Of a stretch of 12,472 bases of DNA, positions 6,546 to 11,512 are shown piece after piece. Origin of the DNA: Miltoncostaea sp036826475 (GTDB lineage Bacteria > Actinomycetota > Thermoleophilia > Miltoncostaeales > Miltoncostaeaceae); NCBI GenBank assembly GCA_036826475.1, contig DAISWG010000076.1, positions 1 to 12,472 of the forward strand, in the 5' to 3' direction. Made by a program: the position numbers and the translations under genes. How positions within the stretch are numbered: position 1 is the first letter of the stretch; the number at the start of each line of letters is the position of its first letter. The notes under the pieces are model-generated. The model was not told the origin of the DNA. It worked only from the letters and a program-made list of their open reading frames with translations, and made no database searches.

Positions 6546-6575
6546 ATCTTCGGACCCCGTTTCCGGGGTCATCCG
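6543..6575. repeat. Two-part hairpin between DnaA boxes and rpmH promoter
   Basis: Inner arms GACCCCG (6553-6559) and CGGGGTC (6564-6570) pair perfectly around the loop TTTC. Outer arms CGGAT (6543-6547) and ATCCG (6571-6575) extend the stem after a 5-base left bulge. No T-run follows, so it is not a standard terminator. It overlaps the last DnaA box by three bases and lies upstream of the rpmH -10 element. Confidence 0.55.
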
Positions 6576-6614
6576 GACCGGGTTCCGCGGGGCCCGGGAC
6601 GCGCCCGGGGGCTC

Positions 6615-6623
6615 TGCTATGCT
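6615..6623 (+). promoter_or_regulatory. Extended -10 promoter of the rpmH operon
   Basis: TGCTATGCT combines a TGn extension with a TATGCT -10 hexamer, about 74 bases ahead of the rpmH GTG. The sequence 17-18 bases upstream (around 6594-6600) is GC-rich and does not resemble TTGACA; extended -10 promoters often lack a good -35. It is the only promoter-like element seen before the tightly packed plus-strand genes. Confidence 0.55.
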
Positions 6624-6647
6624 CGGCCACCCGCCGGCGGGCCCCCG

Positions 6648-6660
6648 CCCGGATTCCGGG
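6648..6660 (+). promoter_or_regulatory. Small stem-loop in rpmH leader
   Basis: CCCGG-ATT-CCGGG gives a 5-bp stem with a 3-base loop in the leader, 24 bases before the rpmH Shine-Dalgarno. A role in L34 leader control is possible but unsupported beyond the structure; such small GC stems are common in GC-rich DNA. Confidence 0.25.
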
Positions 6661-6696
6661 TGAGCGAGTGCCAACGACGCTGCGAGGGATCGGCGC

Positions 6697-6831
6697 GTGA
6701 AGAGGACCTACCAGCCCAACAAGCGCAAGCGCAAGAAGACCCATGGCTTCCGCGTGCGGATGAGTACCCGCGCCGGGCGCGCGGTGCTGAAGCGCCGCCG
6801 CGCGAAGGGCCGCGCGCGCCTCTCCGCCTGA
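6697..6831 (+). CDS. rpmH: 50S ribosomal protein L34
   Basis: 44-residue, very basic ribosomal protein of the large subunit, exactly the usual length. It reads MKRTYQPNKRKRKKTHGFRV at the N terminus and ends LKRRRAKGRARLSA, matching the L34 pattern (KRTYQPN, HGFR.RM.T..GR..L..RR.KGR..L). The start is GTG at 6697, with GAGGG at 6684-6688 giving an 8-base spacer. It heads the plus-strand operon, 6 bases before rnpA, the near-universal rpmH-rnpA pairing next to dnaA. The abundance of L34 message may help drive the downstream genes. Confidence 0.97.
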   Translation: MKRTYQPNKRKRKKTHGFRVRMSTRAGRAVLKRRRAKGRARLSA

Positions 6832-6837
6832 GCTTCC

Positions 6838-7251
6838 GTGACGGAGGCCGGCACCGCTCCACCGCGGCGCCGAGGGCGGATCACCCGCTCGGGCGACTTC
6901 GACACCGTCTACCGGCGGGGCCGCTCGGCGGCCAACCGGCACCTGGTGGTCTACGCGTTCACGCGGGACGACCGGCCGGCGGGCGAGCCCGCCCGTCTGG
7001 GGCTGTCCGTGTCCCGCAAGGTCGGCGGGGCGGTCGAGCGCAACCGCGTCAAGCGGGTGCTGCGCGAGCAGTTCTCGGCGCTCGCGGCGTCGCTGCCGGG
7101 CGGGATCGACGTGGTGGTCATCGCGCGTCCGGGGTGCGCCGAGTACATCGAGGAGCGGGGGTCGGCGGCGATCGGCGAACGGTTGCGCGAGGTGGCCGAG
7201 CGGGCGACGCGCGACCGGGAGCCGGGCAGCGACGCGGAGCCCGCATCGTGA
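6838..7251 (+). CDS. rnpA: Ribonuclease P protein component
   Basis: 137-residue protein subunit that helps the RNase P ribozyme bind and cleave the 5' leader of pre-tRNA. The hallmark RNR motif is clear: SVSRKVGGAVERNRVKRVLRE, with RNRVKR at 68-73. The N-terminal part RITRSGDFDTVYRRGRSAANRHLVVY and the strand DVVVIARP (91-98) also fit the family. Residues about 1-12 are a short extra N-terminus and 120-137 a charged tail. The start is GTG at 6838, 6 bases after the rpmH stop, with no strong Shine-Dalgarno, so translational coupling to rpmH is likely. The RNase P RNA gene itself is not in this window. Confidence 0.96.
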   Translation: MTEAGTAPPRRRGRITRSGDFDTVYRRGRSAANRHLVVYAFTRDDRPAGEPARLGLSVSRKVGGAVERNRVKRVLREQFSALAASLPGGIDVVVIARPGCAEYIEERGSAAIGERLREVAERATRDREPGSDAEPAS

Positions 7252-7478
7252 AGGCCGTCCTGATCGCGCCGATCCGCGCGTACCAGAAGGTCGTGTCGCC
7301 GATGTTCCCGCGGCGCTGCAAGTACCACCCCACGTGCTCGCAGTACGCGGTCGACGCGATCCGTGAGTTCGGCGTGATCCGGGGCGTCGTGCTGGCCTCG
7401 TGGCGCCTGCTGCGCTGCAACCCCTGGAGCCACGGCGGCGTGGACTACGCGCACGACCAGACGGTGTTCCGCACGTGA
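7248..7478 (+). CDS. yidD: Membrane protein insertion efficiency factor YidD
   Basis: 76-residue small membrane-associated protein thought to assist YidC-dependent insertion. It shows the family pattern: IAPIRAYQKVVSPMFPRRCKYHPTCSQYAVDAI, including the conserved Cys residues of RRCKYHPTCS, then GVVLASWRLLRCNPWSHGGVD with the third conserved Cys. The GTG start at 7248 overlaps the rnpA stop as GTGA, with GGAG at 7236-7239 (8-base spacer). Its stop overlaps the yidC start in the same way. The longer open frame upstream lies antisense to the HATPase gene and crosses rpmH and rnpA, so it was discarded. Confidence 0.96.
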   Translation: MKAVLIAPIRAYQKVVSPMFPRRCKYHPTCSQYAVDAIREFGVIRGVVLASWRLLRCNPWSHGGVDYAHDQTVFRT

Positions 7479-8647
7479 ACCCGCTCCAGCTGCTCGAGGA
7501 TCCGCTCCGCGCACTCCTCGACTTCCTCCACGAGAACGCGCACCTCACCTACGGCTGGTCGATCGTCGTCCTGACCGTGATCGTCCGTACGGCGATGCTG
7601 CCGCTGGTCATCAAGCAGTACCAGTCGATGCGGTCGATGCAGATGGTCGCCCCCCAGCTCAAGGAGCTGCAGCGCAAGTACAAGGGGAACCGCCAGAAGC
7701 TCAACGAGGAGCTGATGGCGTTCTACAAGGAGAACGAGATCAATCCGTTCGCCTCGTGCCTGCCCCTGGTCGCGCAGATCCCCGTCTTCATCGCGCTGTA
7801 CTACGTGCTGAAGGACTTCGCCAAGGAGGCCACGGTCTCGGGCGGCTCGGTCTCCTTCATGTGGCTGATCGACGACGTCCGGGAGGACATCCAGGAGATC
7901 GGCTGGGGCGCGATCATCCTCGTGGCCATCTACGGGCTCTCGCAGCTCCTGTCGACCGAGCTCTCGGCCACCCCGAACATGCCCGAGTCGCAGCGGCGGC
8001 TCATGCGGCTGCTCCCGATCGTGGTCGTCATCTTCGTGTTCCAGTTCCCGGTGCCGGCCGGCCTGCTCGTCTACTGGATGACGACCAACCTCTGGACCTG
8101 CGGCCAGCAGCTCGTGATGCGCCACCGGATCGGCCTGCACCTGGCGGATCCGGAGGAGATCGCCAAGTTCGAGGCCACCCAGAAGAAGCGCGGCTCGCGC
8201 ACCGCGCCGAAGGAGGTGGCCGCCGGCCTGGTGGACGACGACGGGGCGGAGGGCGCGGACGGATCCGAGGCCGAGGTCCCCGAGACGGCCACCGCCGCCC
8301 GCACCCCGCGCCGCCGCCGCCGCCGCGGCGCCCCGGCCGAGGAGGCCGCGGGCGAGCCAACGACCGCGCCCGAGCCCGATGAGGCCCCCGAGCCGCTCGA
8401 GGCCCCCGAGCCCGAGACCGTCGAGCCCGAGGCTGTCGAGCCCGAGGCCGTCGAGCCTGAGGCCGGGACGGAGCCCGCCTCCGCGCCCGGGACCGCGCCC
8501 GCGGGGGCCGAGGCCGGAGGGCCCAACGGCGCGTCGGGCAACGGCCGCTCGGGCGGTGGCACCGCGCGCCGCCAGCCGCGTCCCAAGGGTGCCGCCAAGG
8601 GCTCGCGGCCTGCGCAGCCCAGCCGCTCCAAGAAGAAGAAGCGCTAG
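7475..8647 (+). CDS. yidC: Membrane protein insertase YidC with long charged tail
   Basis: 390-residue inner-membrane insertase (YidC/Oxa1/Alb3) that integrates membrane proteins alone or with SecYEG. Membrane segments are seen at about 27-46 (with the conserved Arg38 in TVIVRTAMLPL), 92-112 (INPFASCLPLVAQIPVFIALYY), 143-160 and 179-203. The cytoplasmic hairpin SMRSMQMVAPQLKELQRKYK lies between the first two. The large N-terminal periplasmic domain of Gram-negative YidC is absent, as in Gram-positive forms. Residues about 225-390 are a disordered tail: an Arg run (279-284), repeats of EPEAV (about 316-330), a Gly/Ala/Pro part, and the basic end SRSKKKKR, which probably contacts ribosomes. The GTG start overlaps the yidD stop by 4 bases; an ATG at 7400 lies inside yidD and was rejected. 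Confidence 0.97.
   Translation: MNPLQLLEDPLRALLDFLHENAHLTYGWSIVVLTVIVRTAMLPLVIKQYQSMRSMQMVAPQLKELQRKYKGNRQKLNEELMAFYKENEINPFASCLPLVAQIPVFIALYYVLKDFAKEATVSGGSVSFMWLIDDVREDIQEIGWGAIILVAIYGLSQLLSTELSATPNMPESQRRLMRLLPIVVVIFVFQFPVPAGLLVYWMTTNLWTCGQQLVMRHRIGLHLADPEEIAKFEATQKKRGSRTAPKEVAAGLVDDDGAEGADGSEAEVPETATAARTPRRRRRRGAPAEEAAGEPTTAPEPDEAPEPLEAPEPETVEPEAVEPEAVEPEAGTEPASAPGTAPAGAEAGGPNGASGNGRSGGGTARRQPRPKGAAKGSRPAQPSRSKKKKR
8408..8463 (+). repeat. 15-base tandem repeat inside yidC tail
   Basis: Near-perfect copies of GAGCCCGAGGCYGTC in tandem encode the EPEAV repeats of the YidC tail. Copies differ mostly at third codon positions. Less regular EAPEP-type copies lie just upstream from about 8369. 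Such an array could vary in copy number by slippage. Confidence 0.7.
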
Positions 8648-8660
8648 CCGGAGGTGTTCC

Positions 8661-9146
8661 GTGGGGGGCAGTGAGGTCACGGCCGTCGGCCCGGGTGCCG
8701 AGGCGGTCGCCGTCACGCTGGAGGCCGTCGTCGTGGCGATGGGCCTCGACGCGCAGGTCGTCGTGGCCGCGGGTCCGGACGAGAACGATCTCGACGTGAC
8801 CGTGGTCGGCGACGGGACGTCGGCGCTGGTCGGGCGGGGCGGCGAGACGATCGACGCGCTCCAGTACCTCCTGGCCCAGGTCGCCAGCCGCGCCGAGGGC
8901 GGCGCCCGCCGCCGCGTGATGCTCGACGCCGACGGGTACCGCGCGCGCCGCGAGGCCGCGCTGGTGGAGCTGGCCGAGCAGGCGGCCCGGGAGGCCGTCG
9001 AGTACGGCGACGAGATCGAGCTCGACGCGATGACGCCGCACGATCGCCGGATCGTCCACATGGCGCTCAAGGAGAAGCCGGGGATCGTGACCCGCAGCGA
9101 GGGCGAGGAGCCCCGCCGGCGGATCATCGTCGAGCCGGCCGAGTGA
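8661..9146 (+). CDS. jag: RNA-binding protein Jag/KhpB (KH-R3H)
   Basis: 161-residue single-stranded nucleic-acid-binding protein of the Jag/KhpB family, linked in other bacteria to small-RNA binding and cell-envelope or division control. A KH domain covers about 15-90, with the GRGG loop at 58-61 in LVGRGGETIDALQYLL. An R3H domain covers about 95-160, with MTPHDRRIVHMAL (124-136) and the closing RRRIIVEP. The N-terminal Jag_N domain of Firmicutes members is absent. The GTG start at 8661 follows GGAGG (8650-8654) by 6 bases, and all homology lies downstream of it. It begins 13 bases after yidC, its usual partner, and its stop overlaps the rsmG start. Confidence 0.93.
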   Translation: MGGSEVTAVGPGAEAVAVTLEAVVVAMGLDAQVVVAAGPDENDLDVTVVGDGTSALVGRGGETIDALQYLLAQVASRAEGGARRRVMLDADGYRARREAALVELAEQAAREAVEYGDEIELDAMTPHDRRIVHMALKEKPGIVTRSEGEEPRRRIIVEPAE

Positions 9147-9889
9147 GCTCGGCGGCCCCGGTTTCACGTGAAACCGCGGGACCCGCGCCGCGACTGATCG
9201 ACGGCGCCCGGGCGTTCGGGGTCGCGCTGGACCCCGCCGCCGCCGCCGCGCTGGTCGCGCTGCTCGACCGGATGGCGCTCGAGCCCCAGAACCTCACCGC
9301 GATCGACGGCCTCGACGAGGGCATCGAGCGCCACCTGCTCGACAGCCTCGTCGGGCTGACCCTCCCCGAGGTTGCCGCCGCGGAGGCCGCCGTGGACATC
9401 GGGAGCGGCGCCGGCTTTCCCGGGATCGCGCTGGCGATCGCCCGTCCGGGCCTCGACATCACGCTGGTCGAGAGCGAGCGGCGCAAGGCCGATTGGCTCG
9501 CGCGGGCGTCCGCCGAGGTCCCTAATCTCCGGGTCGTGGCCGACCGCTCCGAGCACGTCGCCGGCACCGAGCGGGAACGCTTCCCGCTCGCCACGATGCG
9601 GGCCCTCGGGCCGCTGCCGGTCTGCCTGGAGCTGGCCGCCCCGCTGGTCGCCGTGGGCGGCACCATCGTGGTGTGGCGGGGCGACGACGCCGATCCGGCG
9701 CTCGAGCGCGCGGCCGCCGAGGCGGCCGCCGAGCTGGGGCTCGAGGCGTCGGACCCCGTCGCCGTGACGCCCTTCCCCGGCGCGCGCCGCCGCCTGCACG
9801 CCTTCCGCAAGGCGGCCCCCACGCCGCGGCGCTATCCCCGCCGCGCCGGCCGGGCGGCGAAGCGCCCGCTCGGGGGGTGGCGCGGATGA
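9143..9889 (+). CDS. rsmG: 16S rRNA (guanine527-N7)-methyltransferase RsmG
   Basis: 248-residue SAM-dependent methyltransferase that makes m7G527 in 16S rRNA; loss of RsmG gives low-level streptomycin resistance in other bacteria. Visible motifs: LTAI then RHLLDSL (63-69), the SAM-binding loop VDIGSGAGFPG (84-94), the acidic strand end TLVES (107-111), and the C-terminal TPRRYPRRAGRAAKRPLG matching the family's TPxxYPRxxGxPxKxPL signature. The GTG start overlaps the jag stop as GTGA; the stop overlaps the parA ATG. Codons 7-11 (VSRET) are written by a parS palindrome, as known from other rsmG genes next to parAB. The reading frame is intact. Confidence 0.96.
   Translation: MSSAAPVSRETAGPAPRLIDGARAFGVALDPAAAAALVALLDRMALEPQNLTAIDGLDEGIERHLLDSLVGLTLPEVAAAEAAVDIGSGAGFPGIALAIARPGLDITLVESERRKADWLARASAEVPNLRVVADRSEHVAGTERERFPLATMRALGPLPVCLELAAPLVAVGGTIVVWRGDDADPALERAAAEAAAELGLEASDPVAVTPFPGARRRLHAFRKAAPTPRRYPRRAGRAAKRPLGGWRG
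9159..9176. promoter_or_regulatory. parS: parS centromere site
   Basis: The perfect 18-base palindrome CGGTTTCACGTGAAACCG contains the parS core GTTTCACGTGAAAC. It matches 14 of 16 bases of the consensus TGTTTCACGTGAAACA, differing only at the two outer positions. It lies within rsmG, about 0.7 kb upstream of parA. ParB would load here as a CTP-dependent clamp and spread. Confidence 0.93.
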
Positions 9890-10638
9890 TCTACGCCGTC
9901 GCGAACCAGAAGGGGGGCGTCGGCAAGACCACGACGGCCGTCAACCTGGCCGCCTGCCTCGCCGAGGCCGGCTCGCGGGTGCTGCTGGTCGACGTGGACC
10001 CCCAGGCGAACGCCTCGGGCGGCCTCGGCGTCTCGGGACGCGACCGGGCCACCACCGCGGACGTCCTGCTGGACGGGGTCCCGCTCGAGGACGCCGTGGT
10101 GGCGACCCCGGTGCCCAACCTGGACCTGGTCCCCTCGTCGTCCGACCTCGCCGCCGCCGCCCTGGAGCTGCCGGGGCGCCCGGGCCGGGAGCGCCTGCTG
10201 GCCGCGGCCCTGCTGCCTGCGCGCTCGGCGTACCGCTACGTCTTCCTGGACTGCCCGCCGTCGCTCGACCTGCTCACCGTCAACGCGCTCGCCGCCGCCG
10301 ACCGGCTGATCGTCCCGGTGCAGTGCGAGTACTACGCGCTCGAGGGTCTGTCGCGGCTCATGGAGACGGTCGCCGCGGTGCAGTCGACGCTCAACCCCGG
10401 TCTGCGGGTGACCGGGATGCTGATGACGATGCACGACGCCCGCACGCGCGTGAGCGGCGACGTGATCACGGAGGTGCGGCGTCACTTCCCGGAGCTCGCG
10501 TTCCGCACGGTGGTGCCCCGCAACGTGCGGCTGGCCGAGGCGCCGTCGTACGGTGAGCCCGTGATCCGCTACGACCCGCACTGCGCCGGCGCCGACGCGT
10601 ACTTCGAGGCCGCCAAGGAGGTCGCCGCCCGTGGCTGA
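9886..10638 (+). CDS. parA: Chromosome-partitioning ATPase ParA (Soj)
   Basis: 250-residue deviant-Walker ATPase that binds nucleoid DNA as an ATP dimer and is stimulated by ParB, moving origins apart. The P-loop KGGVGKTTT (9-17) has the signature Lys9. Walker A' VDVDPQANAS (35-44) and Walker B YVFLDCPPSL (118-127) are intact, and RNVRLAEAPSYGEPV (212-226) is the typical C-terminal family block. The ATG at 9886 is preferred: it overlaps the rsmG stop as ATGA, gives the standard N-terminus MIYAVANQKGG, and follows a G-rich stretch. GTG at 9877 would add three residues and has a worse upstream region. Its stop overlaps the parB start by 8 bases, so ParA and ParB are translationally linked. Confidence 0.97.
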   Translation: MIYAVANQKGGVGKTTTAVNLAACLAEAGSRVLLVDVDPQANASGGLGVSGRDRATTADVLLDGVPLEDAVVATPVPNLDLVPSSSDLAAAALELPGRPGRERLLAAALLPARSAYRYVFLDCPPSLDLLTVNALAAADRLIVPVQCEYYALEGLSRLMETVAAVQSTLNPGLRVTGMLMTMHDARTRVSGDVITEVRRHFPELAFRTVVPRNVRLAEAPSYGEPVIRYDPHCAGADAYFEAAKEVAARG

Positions 10639-11512
10639 GCCCGCCGCACGCGACCGTCGCGGCCTGGGACGCGGCCTTGCGTCGCTGCTCGGCGACGCCG
10701 AGCCGGTGCTGGGTCCCCCCTCCGACGGCCCCCGCGACCTGCCGCTCGACGCGATCGTCCCCAACCCCGACCAGCCGCGCGCGACCATCGAGGACGGGGC
10801 GCTGGAGGCGCTGGCCGCATCGATCCGGGCCTCGGGCGTCATCCAACCGGTGGTCGTCGCCCCGGCCGACGCATCCGGTCGCCACGTGCTCATCGCCGGG
10901 GAGCGCCGCTGGAGGGCCGCCCGGCGCGCCGGCCTGGAGCGGGTGCCCGTGGTGGTCCGGGCCGTGGACGCGCGCGAGCGCCTGGAGCTGGCCCTGGTCG
11001 AGAACCTCGTGCGCGAGGACCTCAGCCCCATCGACGTGGCCGTCGCGTGCGCGACGCTCGTCGAGGACTTCGGCCAGGGGCACGGGGAGCTCGCGGAGCG
11101 GCTGGGGCGCAGCCGTCCGGCGATCTCGAACCTGGTGCGGCTGCTGGAGCTGCCGGAGCCCGTGCAGGCGATGGTCGCCGACGGCACCCTCAGCGAGGGC
11201 CACGGCCGGGCCATCCTCATGGCCGACGGCCCCGCCCGCCGGATGCGCGTGGCCGAGCAGGCCGTCGCGCGGGGCCTGTCCGTTCGCGCCACGGAGGCCC
11301 TGGCCCGCAGCGAGGCGGCGCCGCGCCCCGTCCGCCGCCGCCCCCCGCCCAGCCCGGTCGCCGACCGTGCGTTGGAAGCGTTCGGCGCCGCGTTCGACAC
11401 GCCGGTGCGCGTGCGCCCGGCGAAGGACGGTCAGGTGGTGGTGGAGCTCCGCTTCGCCGACGAGGCGGCGCTCTCCGACGCGCTCGCGCGCGTGGGCGGC
11501 GCTCCGGACTGA
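10631..11512 (+). CDS. parB: Chromosome-partitioning protein ParB (Spo0J)
   Basis: 293-residue CTP-dependent clamp that binds parS and builds the partition complex. In order: the N-terminal ParA-stimulating motif RGLGRGLASLLG (10-21), NPDQPR (45-50), the CTP-binding GERRWRA (90-96), ENLVREDL (124-131), a helix-turn-helix for parS at about 152-173 (LAERLGRSRPAISNLVRLL), an Arg/Pro linker near 231-242 and a short C-terminal dimerisation segment (247-289). The GTG start at 10631 has GGAGGT at 10618-10623. The parS site lies about 1.5 kb upstream. The last 82 bases overlap, on the opposite strand, the 3' end of the histidine-kinase gene. Confidence 0.97.
   Translation: MAEPAARDRRGLGRGLASLLGDAEPVLGPPSDGPRDLPLDAIVPNPDQPRATIEDGALEALAASIRASGVIQPVVVAPADASGRHVLIAGERRWRAARRAGLERVPVVVRAVDARERLELALVENLVREDLSPIDVAVACATLVEDFGQGHGELAERLGRSRPAISNLVRLLELPEPVQAMVADGTLSEGHGRAILMADGPARRMRVAEQAVARGLSVRATEALARSEAAPRPVRRRPPPSPVADRALEAFGAAFDTPVRVRPAKDGQVVVELRFADEAALSDALARVGGAPD

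Larger units (their letters stand above)
6345..6696. other. oriC: Candidate replication origin between HATPase gene and rpmH
   Basis: A 352-base gene-free stretch between divergent gene blocks. It contains four 9-mers resembling TTATCCACA/TTGTCCACA (one at 6410-6418 and three packed in 6514-6545), two of them TTCTCCACA with a single mismatch to the Escherichia coli consensus. It also holds a strong hairpin (6543-6575), a smaller AGCGG/CCGCT stem around 6433-6448, and the rpmH promoter. All genes from 1 to 6344 run left and all from 6697 to 11512 run right, so forks leaving here would be co-directional with transcription. Clustered boxes, placement and direction support an origin role. A strongly AT-rich unwinding tract is not obvious. 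Confidence 0.6.

Noticed and set aside
6345..6674. N-terminal extension of the HATPase protein to an ATG at 6674
   Set aside because: It would translate through all the DnaA boxes and the rpmH promoter, and gives Pro/Gly/Arg-rich sequence without homology. The start at 6344 is more likely.
6617..6905. Small minus-strand frames opposite rpmH and rnpA
   Set aside because: Antisense shadows of two certain genes, with no ribosome-binding site or domain.
5574..7478. 634-residue plus-strand frame ending in YidD
   Set aside because: Only the last 76 codons are YidD. The rest is antisense to the HATPase gene and out of frame with rpmH and rnpA, and it crosses the origin spacer.
7465..7480. Second parS-like site around CACGTGAAC at the yidD-yidC junction
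   Set aside because: Only the right half resembles parS. Centred on CACGTG, the left half does not match, so ParB binding is unlikely.
8305..8335. CGC-rich run in yidC as a possible regulatory repeat
   Set aside because: It is an in-frame Arg run in the basic tail, explained by coding and high GC content.
9673..9885. Longer ParA with about 70 extra N-terminal residues
   Set aside because: The extension lies in another frame of rsmG. ParA homology begins exactly at MIYAVANQKGG after the ATGA overlap.
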